Positions 10,846 to 19,448 of a stretch of 64,000 nucleotides of DNA are shown here, piece after piece. A model generated the notes under the pieces. It was given only the letters and a program-made list of their open reading frames with translations, made no database searches and was not told the origin of the DNA. Numbering within the stretch: position 1 is the stretch's first letter; each line of letters begins with the position of its first letter. The stretch comes from Streptomyces sp. DG1A-41 (GTDB lineage: Bacteria; Actinomycetota; Actinomycetes; Streptomycetales; Streptomycetaceae): contig NZ_CP146350.1 in assembly GCF_037055355.1 (NCBI RefSeq), positions 1,573,001 through 1,637,000 of the forward strand. Direction: 5' to 3'. Both the position numbers and the translations under genes were made by a program.

Positions 10846-11421
10846 GCCGACACCCCGTCGAAGCGCAGGTTCCAGCGCCCCGCGCGGCCCGTCACGGCGG
10901 TCGTCGACAGCGGGCGGACGTCGATGTTCCAGTACGTCGAGGGCGGTGCCTTCAGGGCGTACACCAGGGCGGCTCGGATCACGGACGGCTCGGCGACCGC
11001 CACCACCCGGCAGCCGTCCTCGACGGGCCGAGTGTCGAGCCAGCCGCCGACGCGGCTGATGAAGTCCACCAGCGACTCACCACCGTGCGGCGTGGCGCTC
11101 GGGTCGGCGAGCCAGGCGTCCACCGCCTCCGGCTCCCGGGCCATCGCCTCGCCCAGGGTCAGCCCGCGCCACCGGCCCATGTCGCAGTCCCGCAGGCCGA
11201 GTTGCACGAGCGGAGCGTACCCGAGCCCCTCCCCCGTCGCACGGCTGCGCGGAGTCGGTGAGCAGTAGCGCAGCTCGGCCCGCGGCCAGCGGCAGCAGCT
11301 CGTGGGCGACGCGCTCCACCTCGCTCCAGCCGGCCTGGTCCAGCGGTCGGTCGTCCTCGAAGCGCTCGGCGAGCAGCGGGGAGCTGCGCGCGGCGGCGAC
11401 GAACGTGACCCGAAGTGGCAT
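10827..11421 (-). pseudogene. Histidine-phosphatase-like protein interrupted by a frameshift near 11278
   Basis: From ATG 11421 the frame reads MPLRVTFVAAARSSPLLAER through ELLPLAAG and then goes wrong. One base less in the GGGC run (complement of about 11279-11282) restores AAELRYCSPTPRSRATGEGL and the rest of the protein, LRDCDMGRWRGLTL and TPHGGESLVDF, to TAG at 10827. Together about 198 residues resemble the phosphoglycerate mutase-like superfamily: the second-half GGES and a late VVAVAEPSVIRAAL are in place, but the catalytic RHG of the first strand is replaced by AAARSS, so phosphatase activity is doubtful even when intact. The homopolymer position suggests either a sequencing indel or recent loss. 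Confidence 0.65.
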
Positions 11422-11494
11422 GCGGCGATCGTGAGTGCCGCAAGTGCGCAGGTCAAGAGGCGTTATCAGGGAGTTACCCAGGGTGCACCGGCCC

Positions 11495-11935
11495 TCACGG
11501 GCCGAAGACGAGCGCCATCCATTCCTCGGGCCGTTCCAGTGCCGCGAACCCGTGCTTCGCGTAGACACCGTGCGCGTCGTGCGTGGCGAGCAGCACGCGC
11601 CGCACCCCGCACTCCCGCAGCTCGTCCCGTACGGCCGCGACGAGCACGCTGCCGACCCCCTTGCCGCGCACCGACGGGTCGACGTACACGTCGCACAGCC
11701 ACCCGAAGGTCGCCCGGTCGGTGATCACCCGGGCATACGCCACCTGCTCGCCCGACACCGTCTCGTACACGCCGAAGTTGAGGGAGCCCTCGATCGCCCG
11801 GTCCTGCTTCTCGCGTGGGCGGCCCAGCGCCCAGTACGCGTCGGTGGACAGCCAGTGGTGGACCCGCGCGGCGTCGACGCGGGCGGGGTCGGTGGAGATC
11901 TCGTAGCCCTCGGGCAGGCTCGGCACGTCGGTCAT
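11495..11935 (-). CDS. GNAT family N-acetyltransferase
   Basis: A 146-residue single-domain acetyltransferase. The acetyl-CoA pyrophosphate-binding motif A is VDPSVRGKGVGSVLV (about 86-100; R/Q-x-x-G-x-G/A pattern), and the C-terminal motif B is YAKHGFAAL. The core CDVYVDPSVRGKGVG and the opening LPEGYEISTDPARVD place it with small YhbS/ElaA-type GNATs; the substrate cannot be deduced. ATG 11935 has no competing start. It lies between the broken phosphatase-like gene and the MocR regulator on the same strand, with 40 bases to the MocR stop. Confidence 0.85.
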   Translation of the reverse strand: MTDVPSLPEGYEISTDPARVDAARVHHWLSTDAYWALGRPREKQDRAIEGSLNFGVYETVSGEQVAYARVITDRATFGWLCDVYVDPSVRGKGVGSVLVAAVRDELRECGVRRVLLATHDAHGVYAKHGFAALERPEEWMALVFGP

Positions 11936-11975
11936 GACGGGATGCTCTCAGGCGGGCCGGAGGTGCGTCGAGCCG

Positions 11976-13412
11976 TTATGGCAGCACCTCGTCGCAGGCC
12001 ACGCGCAGCCGCCGTACCCCCTCCGCGATCTCCCCGGTCCCCGCGACCGCCGCGAAGCTCAGCCGCACGTGGGCGGCGGGCGGCTCGGCGCTGAAGTAGG
12101 GACGGCCGGGGGTGATGGCGACGCCCGCGCGCAGGGCGGCCGCCGCGAGAGCCGGCTCGTCCGTCCCGTCGGGCAGCCGCGGCCACAGGTGGTAGCCGCC
12201 GGACGGCACGTGCGGCAGGGCGAGTTCCGGCAGGTGCAGCGCGAGCGCGGCGGTCATCGCGTCCCGGCGCGCCCTCAACTCGGCGGAGACGGCTCGCAGA
12301 TGGCGCGGCCAGGCGGGCGACCCGACGAGTTCGAGTGCCGCCTCCTGAAGGGGCCGGGGCACGAAGAAGGTGTCGACGACCTGGATCGCGCGCAGCCGCT
12401 CCAGGACCGGGCCACGCGCGGCCAGGGCGCTCACCCGGAAGCTCGGGGAGGTCGCCTTGGTGAGCGAGCAGACGTGGACGACGACACCGTCGGGGTCATC
12501 GGCGGCCAGCGGGCGCGGCAGCGGCCCGGCGTCCTCGTGCACGAGCCGCCGCACGAAGTCGTCCTCGACGACGAACGCGCCCGCCGCGCGGGCGATGCGC
12601 AGCACCTCGCTGCGCCGCTCGGGCGCGAGCACGGCACCGGTGGGGTTCTGGAAGAGCGGCTGGCAGACGAAGGCCGGAGCGCCGGTGGCCCGGAACGCGT
12701 CGGCGAGCAGCGCCGGTTTCACCCCGTCCGCGTCCACCGGGACGGGCACCGGGCGCAGGCCCGCGGCACGGGCGATGGCGAGCATGCCGGGATAGGTCGG
12801 CGACTCGACGAGGACGGGGGCGCCGGACGGGGCGAGGGCGCGCAGGGCCGTGGTGAGCGCGGACTGCCCGCCCGCGGTGATCAGCACCTCGGCGGCCGTG
12901 AAGGACCCGCCGATGCCCCGCGCGAACCACTCGCGCAGCTCCGGCAACCCCTCCATGGGCGGGCGTCCCCAGGCACCGGGCCGGCGCCCGGCGCGCGACA
13001 GGGCGGCGGCCATCGCGCGCTCCGGCTGCAACGACGGGTGCAGATAGCCGCCGTTGAACTCGATCACGCCGGGCGGCGGGGCGGCCAGCGAGATCAGCAC
13101 CCCGGAGGCGTCCACCGAGCGCGGTACGAGGTCGGCGGCACCGTCCGCGCTGAGCGCGACCTCCTGCCAGGAGGTGTCCCCGGCGGGGGCCGGTGCCGTG
13201 CGGGCCTGCGCGCGGAACGCGCCCGCGCCGGGCCGGGTCACCACCAGCCCCTCGGCGGCGAGCTGCGCCAGCGCCCGCGACACGGTCACGGGACTCACCC
13301 GGAACCGCTCGACCAGGGCCCGACTCGACGGCAGCTTTCCACCCGGTGAGTAGCGGTCGAGCTCCCGCCGCAGCTGTTCCACCAGTTCACCGACGCTGCT
13401 ACGCTCATGCAT
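11976..13412 (-). CDS. MocR-type (GntR HTH + aminotransferase fold) transcriptional regulator
   Basis: 478 residues: a GntR-type winged helix at about 6-70 (LPSSRALVERFRVSPVTVSR), a linker, and a class-I aminotransferase domain to the end. The PLP lysine is in VCSLTKATSPSF, preceded by the VVEDDFVRRL aspartate region, so cofactor binding looks intact. MocR regulators use PLP or an amino-acid adduct as signal. The start must be ATG 13412 because the HTH begins directly after it. This ATG overlaps by two bases the start of the divergent EamA exporter (13411) inside the palindrome CTCATGCATGAG; the exporter is the expected target. No ribosome binding site is visible, suggesting a leaderless mRNA. 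Confidence 0.88.
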   Translation of the reverse strand: MHERSSVGELVEQLRRELDRYSPGGKLPSSRALVERFRVSPVTVSRALAQLAAEGLVVTRPGAGAFRAQARTAPAPAGDTSWQEVALSADGAADLVPRSVDASGVLISLAAPPPGVIEFNGGYLHPSLQPERAMAAALSRAGRRPGAWGRPPMEGLPELREWFARGIGGSFTAAEVLITAGGQSALTTALRALAPSGAPVLVESPTYPGMLAIARAAGLRPVPVPVDADGVKPALLADAFRATGAPAFVCQPLFQNPTGAVLAPERRSEVLRIARAAGAFVVEDDFVRRLVHEDAGPLPRPLAADDPDGVVVHVCSLTKATSPSFRVSALAARGPVLERLRAIQVVDTFFVPRPLQEAALELVGSPAWPRHLRAVSAELRARRDAMTAALALHLPELALPHVPSGGYHLWPRLPDGTDEPALAAAALRAGVAITPGRPYFSAEPPAAHVRLSFAAVAGTGEIAEGVRRLRVACDEVLP

Positions 13413-13433
13413 GAGAGCAGAGAGTAGCGCTAC
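13400..13433. promoter_or_regulatory. Palindromic start-codon overlap and back-to-back promoters of mocR/eamA
   Basis: CTCATGCATGAG (13404-13415) is a perfect 12-bp palindrome containing both start codons. A TANNNT hexamer lies before each start: TACGCT (13400-13405, plus) and TACTCT (13426-13421, minus), five and eight bases from the respective ATG, the spacing expected for leaderless transcripts. A second perfect palindrome, GTAGCGCTAC, follows at 13424-13433. The region is a plausible autoregulatory operator. Confidence 0.5.
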
Positions 13434-14331
13434 TGCCGCGCCCACGATAGCAGTCGCCACGACGGGCCCGGACCGCCCCGGCCTCGGCACCCTCCAGGCC
13501 GCCCTGGGCGTCATCGCCTTCTCCCTCACCTTCCCCGCCACCGCGTGGGGTCTGGAGGGCTTCGGGCCCTGGTCGCTGTTCGCCGTCCGCAGCGTCCTCG
13601 CCGCAGTGATCGCGGGCGGTGCGCTGCTGGCCCTGCGGGTGCCGCTGCCCGCCCGCCACCACTGGTTCGGCCTCGCGGTCGTCGCGGCCGGTGTCGTCCT
13701 CGGCTTCCCGCTGCTCACCACGCTCGCGCTGGAGACCTCGACCACCGCGCACGCCGCCGTCGTGGTCGGACTGCTCCCCCTGACCACCGCGCTCTTCTCC
13801 GCCCTGCGCGTCGGCACCCGGCCCTCGCGCACCTTCTGGACGGCGGCCCTCGCCGGCGCGGCGGCGGTGCTGGCCTTCACCGTGCAGCAGAGCGGCGGCG
13901 CCCTGAGCACGGCCGACCTGTACCTCTTCGCGGCGCTGCTGGTGTGCGCGGCCGGCTACACCGAGGGCGGCCGGCTGGCCCGGGTCATGCCGGGCTGGCA
14001 CGTCATCGGCTGGGCGCTGGTGCTGTGCCTGCCGCTGACCGTGCCCGTCGCCGCGTTCGCGTTGGTTCAGGAACCCGTGCGGCTGACCGCGCACAGCGTC
14101 GCCGGGCTGCTGTGGGTCGCGGCGGGCTCGCAGTTCCTCGGACTCGTCGTCTGGTACCGCGGCATGGCGGCCATCGGCATCCCGAAGGCCAGCCAGTTGC
14201 AGCTCGCCCAGCCCCTGCTCACACTGGTGTGGTCGGTGCTGCTGCTGGGCGAGCACCTGACGGTGGCCGCCCCGCTGACGGCCGCGGCGGTGCTGGTCTG
14301 CATCGCCGTCACACAACGGGCGCGCGGCTGA
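13411..14331 (+). CDS. EamA/DMT-superfamily membrane transporter
   Basis: 306 residues with about ten predicted membrane helices in two five-helix EamA repeats, for example LQAALGVIAFSLTFPATAWG at 28-47, FGLAVVAAGVVLGFPLLTTL and the second-repeat signature LGLVVWYRGMAAIGIPKASQL near 245-265. Family members export amino acids, nucleosides or drugs. Pairing with a divergent MocR regulator suggests that it exports an amino acid or amine sensed through PLP chemistry. The only usable start is ATG 13411, which overlaps the regulator start; no ribosome binding site precedes it. Confidence 0.87.
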   Translation: MRAESSATAAPTIAVATTGPDRPGLGTLQAALGVIAFSLTFPATAWGLEGFGPWSLFAVRSVLAAVIAGGALLALRVPLPARHHWFGLAVVAAGVVLGFPLLTTLALETSTTAHAAVVVGLLPLTTALFSALRVGTRPSRTFWTAALAGAAAVLAFTVQQSGGALSTADLYLFAALLVCAAGYTEGGRLARVMPGWHVIGWALVLCLPLTVPVAAFALVQEPVRLTAHSVAGLLWVAAGSQFLGLVVWYRGMAAIGIPKASQLQLAQPLLTLVWSVLLLGEHLTVAAPLTAAAVLVCIAVTQRARG

Positions 14332-14424
14332 GCGGGGCACGCCCGGCCACTGCCGAGCGGCGCCCCCGGCCGTAGACTCGAAAGGCCACGGACCGCTGCT
14401 CCACACATCGTGAGGAGGCCCCAG

Positions 14425-14625
14425 ATGCGCGCAACCGTGGGCGACCAGCTTGTCCAGCACGGCAGGGTGGTCGGTCAGCACGACAAGGTCGGCGAGATCG
14501 TCGAAGTCCTGGGCCAGGAGGGCAATCCCCCGTACCGCGTCCGGTTCGAGGACGGGCACGAGGGCGTGTGCTCGCCGGGACCCGACACCGAGATCCGGCA
14601 CCGGGAGACCACCACCGGGCCGTGA
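14425..14625 (+). CDS. DUF1918 domain protein
   Basis: A 66-residue protein made of one DUF1918 domain: MRATVGDQLVQHGRVVG, then a basic/acidic beta stretch with GEIVEVLGQEGNPPYRVRFEDG. The family is an SH3-like small barrel common in actinobacteria; function unknown. ATG 14425 follows a GTGAGGAGG ribosome binding site at good spacing; GTG 14410 in the same frame would consume this site and is less likely. It stands 93 bases after the EamA gene and one base before the end of the convergent GHL10 gene. Confidence 0.85.
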   Translation: MRATVGDQLVQHGRVVGQHDKVGEIVEVLGQEGNPPYRVRFEDGHEGVCSPGPDTEIRHRETTTGP

Positions 14626-14626
14626 T

Positions 14627-15871
14627 TCAGCGCGGCGGCGGCGCCGGCTGCCCGTAGTGATCGGCGACCACTCTCGCCATCGCCCCGATCCGATCGGTCG
14701 CCATGTCCTTGGCGGCGAAGAAGACGTGCCCGCGCACCTGCGCGTGATCCCTGGCCCGCGTCAGGTGCCGGGACAGCTCGGCCGGGTCCTGCCAGGCCGC
14801 GGGCTGCGCCGGGTCACCGGCCTTGTACAGCGCCTCCCCCACGTAGAGCTGCGTCGAGGTGCCGCGCGCGACCTCCGCCCACCAGGGCACCAGCTTCGCG
14901 TAGTCGGCGGCGGCGAAGCCGATGTTCCAGTACAGCTGCGGGACGATGTAGTCGATCCAGCTCTCGCGCACCCACTTTCGGGTGTCCGCGTGCAGGTCGT
15001 CGTAGGTCTGCACGCCCGCCCGGGTGTCCGAGCCGAGCGGGTCGGTGGCGGCGTTGCGCCACACGCCGAAGGGGCTGATGCCGAAGGGGGTGCCGGGCCG
15101 GACCCGCTTGATGCGGTCCGCCGTCTCCCGGACCAGCTTGTCGATGTTGTCCCGCCGCCACGCGGCCCGGTCCGGGAAGCCGGCGCCGTACTCGTCGTAG
15201 GCCGTGTCGTCGTCGAAGGTCTGGCCCGCCACCGGGTACGGGTAGAAGTAGTCGTCGAAGTGGACGCCGTCCACGGGGTACTGCTCCACCGCGTCGAGCA
15301 TCGCGTCCTGCACGAAGCCCCGGACCTCGGGCAGCCCGGGGTTGTAGTAGAGCTTCCCGCCGTACGTCACCGTCCAGTCCGGATTCCTGCGGGCAGGATG
15401 GTCGGCTGCCAGCCGGGTCGGGTCGGCGTGGGTGGCGACCCGGTACGGGTTGAACCAGGCGTGCAGCTTCAGGCCGCGGGCGTGGGCCTCCGCCACGGCC
15501 GTGCCCAGCGGGTCCCAGCCGGGGTCCTTGCCCTGGGTACCGGTGAGGTACTGCGACCACGGCTCGTACGGCGAGGGCCACAGGGCGTCCGCCGCGGGCC
15601 GGACCTGGAAGATCACGGTGTTGAGCCGGTTGCTCACCGCCCGGTCGAGGTGGGTGAGCAGCTCGGACCGCTGCTGCGCGGCGGTCAGCCCCGGCTTCGA
15701 CGGCCAGTCGCGGCCCGCCACGGTGGCCAGCCACACGCCCCGCATCTCGGAGGCCGCCCTGTCGTCACCCCGGCCGTCCCGCTTGGGCGCGGCCGACGCC
15801 GGAGGCACCATCGTGAAAGCCGACAGCGCCGCCACCGCGAACGCCCTGCGTGACACTCGTCCCATCCGCAT
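14627..15871 (-). CDS. Tat-exported glycoside-hydrolase-like protein (GHL10, YngK/DigH type)
   Basis: 414 residues, the GHL10 family (PF02638) related to E. coli DigH, which hydrolyses peptide-free peptidoglycan strands. The N-terminus MRMGRVSRRAFAVAAL carries a twin-arginine motif (S-R-R-A-F) followed by a short hydrophobic stretch and a PASAAP cleavage region, so export by Tat is likely. Barrel motifs: MRGVWLATVAGRDWP at about 43, VIFQVRPAADALWPS, GLKLHAWFNPYRV, GVHFDDYFYPYP with the acidic pair expected in the active site, and IVPQLYWNIGF. ATG 15871 and 15865 are both possible; neither has a strong ribosome binding site. It may act in cell-wall turnover. Confidence 0.85.
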   Translation of the reverse strand: MRMGRVSRRAFAVAALSAFTMVPPASAAPKRDGRGDDRAASEMRGVWLATVAGRDWPSKPGLTAAQQRSELLTHLDRAVSNRLNTVIFQVRPAADALWPSPYEPWSQYLTGTQGKDPGWDPLGTAVAEAHARGLKLHAWFNPYRVATHADPTRLAADHPARRNPDWTVTYGGKLYYNPGLPEVRGFVQDAMLDAVEQYPVDGVHFDDYFYPYPVAGQTFDDDTAYDEYGAGFPDRAAWRRDNIDKLVRETADRIKRVRPGTPFGISPFGVWRNAATDPLGSDTRAGVQTYDDLHADTRKWVRESWIDYIVPQLYWNIGFAAADYAKLVPWWAEVARGTSTQLYVGEALYKAGDPAQPAAWQDPAELSRHLTRARDHAQVRGHVFFAAKDMATDRIGAMARVVADHYGQPAPPPR

Positions 15872-16045
15872 GCCCCAAAAAGCCGCGGATCCGCCCGGTC
15901 GCGGATCGCTCCGCGCCCAGCATGCCCGAGACGGACCCGACCCCCGCGATCGATCATCGATACTTGGGAGTAACGTGCACGAACGGAGCAGGCACCGGAG
16001 CCCGGAGCACCTGCCCAGAAGTGGATCAGCAGCGAAAGGGACGAT

Positions 16046-16921
16046 GTGACGGACATCCCAGCGGGAGACATTGCACGCGTCGGAGTCGTGGGCTGCGGTC
16101 AGATGGGCGCGGGGATCGCCGAGGTGTGCGCCCGGTCCGGTCTGGACGTCATGGTCGCCGAGACCACCGGCGAGGCCCTGGAGATCGGCCGGACCCGGCT
16201 GTTCAACTCCCTGGCCAAGGCAGCCGAGCGCGGCAAGATCACCGAGGAGGAGCTGGAGGCCACGCAGGCCCGCCTGAGCTTCACCACGGACCTCGGCGAG
16301 TTCGCCGATCGCGACCTGGTGATCGAGGCCGTCGTCGAGAACGAGCAGGTCAAGACCGAGATCTTCCAGGTGCTCGACCAGGTCGTGACCCGGCCCGACG
16401 CCATCCTGGCCTCCAACACCTCCTCCATCCCGCTGGTGAAGCTGGCGGTGGCGACGTCGCGGCCCGACCAGGTCATCGGCATCCACTTCTTCAACCCGGC
16501 CCCGGTGCAGAAGCTCGTCGAGCTGATCCCGGCCCTCACCACGTCCGAGGGCACGCTGAGCCGGGCCCAGCTGTTCACCGAGAAGCTGCTGGGCAAGCAC
16601 GCGATCCGCGCCCAGGACCGCTCCGGCTTCGTGGTGAACGCACTGCTGATCCCGTACCTGCTCTCCGCGATCCGGATGTTCGAGACGGGCATCGCCAGCC
16701 GCGAGGACATCGACAACGGCATGGAGATGGGCTGCGCCCACCCGATGGGCCCGCTGAAGCTCTCCGACCTCATCGGCCTGGACACGGTCGCCTCGGTGGC
16801 CCAGTCGATGTACGAGGAGTACAAGGAGCCCCTGTACGCCGCTCCCCCGCTCCTCCAGCGCATGGTCGACGCGGGCCGGCTGGGCCGCAAGACGGGGTCG
16901 GGCTTCTACACGTACGACTGA
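16046..16921 (+). CDS. 3-hydroxybutyryl-CoA dehydrogenase
   Basis: 291 residues with the NAD-binding domain at the start (VGVVGCGQMGAGIAEV, 12-27) and the C-terminal 3HCDH domain from about 195. Catalytic features visible: VIGIHFFNPAPVQKLVELIP with the active histidine, and the substrate-loop Ser/Asn in ASNTSSIP. It interconverts acetoacetyl-CoA and 3-hydroxybutyryl-CoA, feeding butyrate/PHB metabolism and butyryl-CoA supply for ethylmalonyl-CoA or polyketide precursors. GTG 16046 follows a GAAAGGGACGAT ribosome binding site. It ends in front of a strong terminator at 16983-17022 and is probably monocistronic. Confidence 0.93.
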   Translation: MTDIPAGDIARVGVVGCGQMGAGIAEVCARSGLDVMVAETTGEALEIGRTRLFNSLAKAAERGKITEEELEATQARLSFTTDLGEFADRDLVIEAVVENEQVKTEIFQVLDQVVTRPDAILASNTSSIPLVKLAVATSRPDQVIGIHFFNPAPVQKLVELIPALTTSEGTLSRAQLFTEKLLGKHAIRAQDRSGFVVNALLIPYLLSAIRMFETGIASREDIDNGMEMGCAHPMGPLKLSDLIGLDTVASVAQSMYEEYKEPLYAAPPLLQRMVDAGRLGRKTGSGFYTYD

Positions 16922-16982
16922 CCGCGCGGCCTTCTGCCCAGGAGCCCCCGAGGCTGATTACGGACGGTCAGAATTCAGCCAA

Positions 16983-17022
16983 GCCACGGGCCCGGCACCG
17001 GAATGGGTGCCGGGCCCGTGGC
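16983..17022 (+). terminator. Strong hairpin terminator after the dehydrogenase gene
   Basis: A perfect 17-bp stem, GCCACGGGCCCGGCACC (16983-16999) with its complement (17006-17022), and a 6-base loop. No long T tract follows, as usual in Streptomyces. Confidence 0.85.
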
Positions 17023-17023
17023 A

Positions 17024-17040
17024 TTCACACACCGTGTGCG
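17024..17040. promoter_or_regulatory. TTCACAC-N3-GTGTG palindrome upstream of the small membrane gene
   Basis: TTCACACACCGTGTGCG is an imperfect version of the perfect TTCACAC-GGG-GTGTGAA at 19449-19465 before the TPR regulator gene. Its position, directly after the terminator and 110 bases before GTG 17151, suits an operator for the next gene. Shared operator use is my inference. Confidence 0.45.
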
Positions 17041-17150
17041 CACCGTGCTCGCATATGCCCGTCGCACACTCTCCCCAGGCGCCCACCAGGCGAGTTGACT
17101 CCTCATGCGCATGCAAGGGATGTGCAACGACTACGGAAAGGAGCGGACTC

Positions 17151-17408
17151 GTGACCGCCGATCCCGAGCATCCGGTCGTTCATGGAGAACTCGCAGAGTT
17201 ACGACGCCGCCTGGATGTGGCGTACGCCCGTGTCGAGGGCGGGCTGGCTCTGCTCAGCCACCGCACCGAGGAGACCGCCAAGGAACTCGACGAGCTCAAC
17301 ACCCGGATCAACTCCCTCGAACACGCGCGCTGGCCGCTGCCCGCGGTCGCCGCCCTCACCGCCGTGGGTGCCCTCGTCGTGGCGATCTGGCAGGCACTGG
17401 GACGTTAG
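17151..17408 (+). CDS. Small membrane protein with coiled-coil and one TTA codon
   Basis: 85 residues: TADPEHPVVHGELAELRRRL, a long amphipathic heptad-rich helix (about 10-60: LDVAYARVEGG, RTEETAKELDELNTRINSLEHA) that should form a coiled coil, and one C-terminal membrane helix (LPAVAALTAVGALVVAIWQAL). The topology is like small tail-anchored scaffold proteins; no function is known to me. GTG 17151 is preceded by AAAGGAG. Codon 17 is TTA (17199-17201), so expression should depend on the bldA leucyl-tRNA and be developmentally timed. It is tail-to-tail with the NUDIX gene, one base apart. Confidence 0.75.
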   Translation: MTADPEHPVVHGELAELRRRLDVAYARVEGGLALLSHRTEETAKELDELNTRINSLEHARWPLPAVAALTAVGALVVAIWQALGR

Positions 17409-17409
17409 C

Positions 17410-17955
17410 TCAGGGCAGTGTGTCCTGCCCGAGCCTGAGGTGGTGCAGCAGCAGTAACGCGGCCGCCATGTTGGCGGCCGGGACCTCCCCGCGGGCGACC
17501 ATGTCGGGAACGAGCTTGAGTGGAACCCATTCCCGGCGGTCCGACTCGAAGTCGTCCACGGGGTGCCCGACGTACTCGCCTTCGTCGGCCCAGTACACGT
17601 GGTGCCGGGCGTCGGTGAGCCCGTTGGACGGCTCCACGCTCATGAGGTGGTGCAGGGGTCCCGGCCGCCAGCCGGTCTCCTCCTCCAGTTCCCTGGCGGC
17701 CGCGCGGGCGAGGTCCTCGCCGTCCTCGACGACGCCCGCCGCGAGTTCCCACCCCCAGCTGTCGGTGATGAAACGGTGCCGCCAGAGCAGCAGCACCTCG
17801 TTGGCCTGGTTCACGACCGTGGCCACGGCAACGGGCCGCAGCCGTATGAGGAAGTGGTCGAGGTGCCGGCCGTCCGGCAGTTCGACATCCGCGAGATTGA
17901 CGCTGAACCACCGGTTTGAGTACACAGCTTGTTCGTTGTGTTTCGTCCACTGCAC
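17410..17955 (-). CDS. NUDIX hydrolase
   Basis: 181 residues with a complete NUDIX box, G-x5-E-x7-REUxEE-x-GU, seen as GVVEDGEDLARAAARELEEE followed by TGW (about 80-102). The surrounding DHFLIRLRPVAVATVV and RREWVPL (WVPL is typical of ADP-ribose-type NUDIX proteins) suggest a nucleoside-diphosphate-sugar substrate such as ADP-ribose. GTG 17955 (QWTKHNEQAVYSN) is chosen because AAGGTGG precedes it at the right spacing. It lies downstream of the TPR regulator gene with a 107-base gap on the same strand; co-transcription is possible. Confidence 0.88.
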   Translation of the reverse strand: MQWTKHNEQAVYSNRWFSVNLADVELPDGRHLDHFLIRLRPVAVATVVNQANEVLLLWRHRFITDSWGWELAAGVVEDGEDLARAAARELEEETGWRPGPLHHLMSVEPSNGLTDARHHVYWADEGEYVGHPVDDFESDRREWVPLKLVPDMVARGEVPAANMAAALLLLHHLRLGQDTLP

Positions 17956-18062
17956 GGTTCTGCCACCTTCCGTCGAGTAAGTGGCAATATCGCAGCAGGG
18001 ATGTACTGACAGCAGGCGCACAGGACGTCGCTCGGGATGACGCGGGCGCCCGTCGCCAGGTT

Positions 18063-19403
18063 CTACAACGGTACGCGCAGCGCCCCGTCGATGAGTTCCG
18101 CGGCCTCGGCCGTGCCCGCGCAGCCGCTGCGCACCAGGTGCTCCCGCACCGCGCACAGCCGGTCCCGCAGCCGCTGGGACTCCATGCCCCGGGCCTGCTC
18201 GGCCATCTGCACGGCGATGGCCACGGCCTTGTCCGCGTTGCCCTGCCGCAGCTCGATCGTGCTGAGCATGGCCAGCCGGTGCACCCGGCCGCGGTCGTGC
18301 GCCGGGTTGTCGACCGCGGCCGCGGCATGCTCCCCGGCGGCCGCGATCTCCCCGAGACTCAGCAGCGCCTCCGCCACCTGGACGTTGACCAGCCCCGGCT
18401 GGACATAACCGGTCTCGTCGGGCTCGTAGCCGCGCCGGATGCGCTCGGCGGCCTGCTCGGCCCGCCGGATGCGGGACAGGGCGCTCGTGCCGTCGCCGAG
18501 ATGCGCGTACGCCTTGGCCTGCATCGCGTACAAGTCGGAGGCGAGCGCCGGGGTGATGTGCTTGCCGGCCGCCCGCAGCGCGGCCTCCGCGAAGGCGACG
18601 GCCTGCCGGTACTCCCTCATGAACAGCGACTGGTTGACCAGCAGCGCGATGATGTAGGCGCCGAGCCCCCGGTCGCCGCTGGCCTTGGCGAGCCGCAGGG
18701 CCTGGTGGAAGTAGCGCTGCGCGAGGCCGTGCGCGTCGGAGTCGTAGGCGCAGATGCCGGCGACCGCCACCAACCCGCCCGTTGCCCGGTGGAGTTGGCG
18801 GCCGGTCTCATCGGTGTAGCTGCCGCGCAGCAGCGGCGCGGCCTCGGCGTTGAGGAAGCCGACGATCCGGGCCCGTGTCGCGATGCCCCCGGCCTTGCGG
18901 TACATCTGCTCGTAGTGCGTGCGGGCGGCCCGCAGCATCTCCAGGTCGCCCGGGGTGACCCGGTGTCTGCCGCCACGGGAGACGTCCACGTCCTCGGGCG
19001 GGTTCTCCCACTCCCACACCGGCATCACGGCGGGCGTGCCGGTGAGCGCGGGCGCGCCCAGGATGTGCGGGCGCTGCTGCTGGTCGGAGCGCCACAGGGC
19101 GGTGGCCCGCTCGACGAACCCGGACAGCGAGCCGGTGTGCGCGGCGGACGACTCACCGGGCACGCCCAGGCCGATGTCGTCGAGGGTCACCTGCCGCCGC
19201 AACCGGGCCGCGAGCACCTCGCAGATCAGGTCGGGCACCTGGCCCCGGGGACGCTGCCCCTTCAACCACCGGGCGACGGCGGTGTGTTCGTACCTCAGGG
19301 ACAGACCACGCGCCCGTCCCGCCTGGTTGACGTGTGCGGCCAGCCCCGCGTGCGAGATCCCGGCCTCGTCCAGGATCGCGTCGAGCAGAGTATTGGGCTG
19401 CAT
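18063..19403 (-). CDS. HTH and TPR-repeat transcriptional regulator (NsdA-like)
   Basis: 446 residues. Residues about 5-75 form an XRE-like helix-turn-helix (ISHAGLAAHVNQAGRARGLS and HTAVARWLKGQRPRG); the remainder is helical repeats of TPR type (for example LAQRYFHQALRLAKASGDRG and RLAMLSTIELRQGNADKAVA). This architecture is that of Streptomyces developmental/antibiotic regulators such as NsdA, in which the TPR part takes a protein or peptide signal. ATG 19403 is the only start before the HTH. A perfect palindrome (19449-19465) lies 46-62 bases upstream. No membrane segment. Exact orthology to NsdA is not claimed. Confidence 0.8.
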   Translation of the reverse strand: MQPNTLLDAILDEAGISHAGLAAHVNQAGRARGLSLRYEHTAVARWLKGQRPRGQVPDLICEVLAARLRRQVTLDDIGLGVPGESSAAHTGSLSGFVERATALWRSDQQQRPHILGAPALTGTPAVMPVWEWENPPEDVDVSRGGRHRVTPGDLEMLRAARTHYEQMYRKAGGIATRARIVGFLNAEAAPLLRGSYTDETGRQLHRATGGLVAVAGICAYDSDAHGLAQRYFHQALRLAKASGDRGLGAYIIALLVNQSLFMREYRQAVAFAEAALRAAGKHITPALASDLYAMQAKAYAHLGDGTSALSRIRRAEQAAERIRRGYEPDETGYVQPGLVNVQVAEALLSLGEIAAAGEHAAAAVDNPAHDRGRVHRLAMLSTIELRQGNADKAVAIAVQMAEQARGMESQRLRDRLCAVREHLVRSGCAGTAEAAELIDGALRVPL

Positions 19404-19448
19404 GTGGGCCCCCCGGTGGCTCGGTGCGGCCAGATTAATGGCTCTGCC

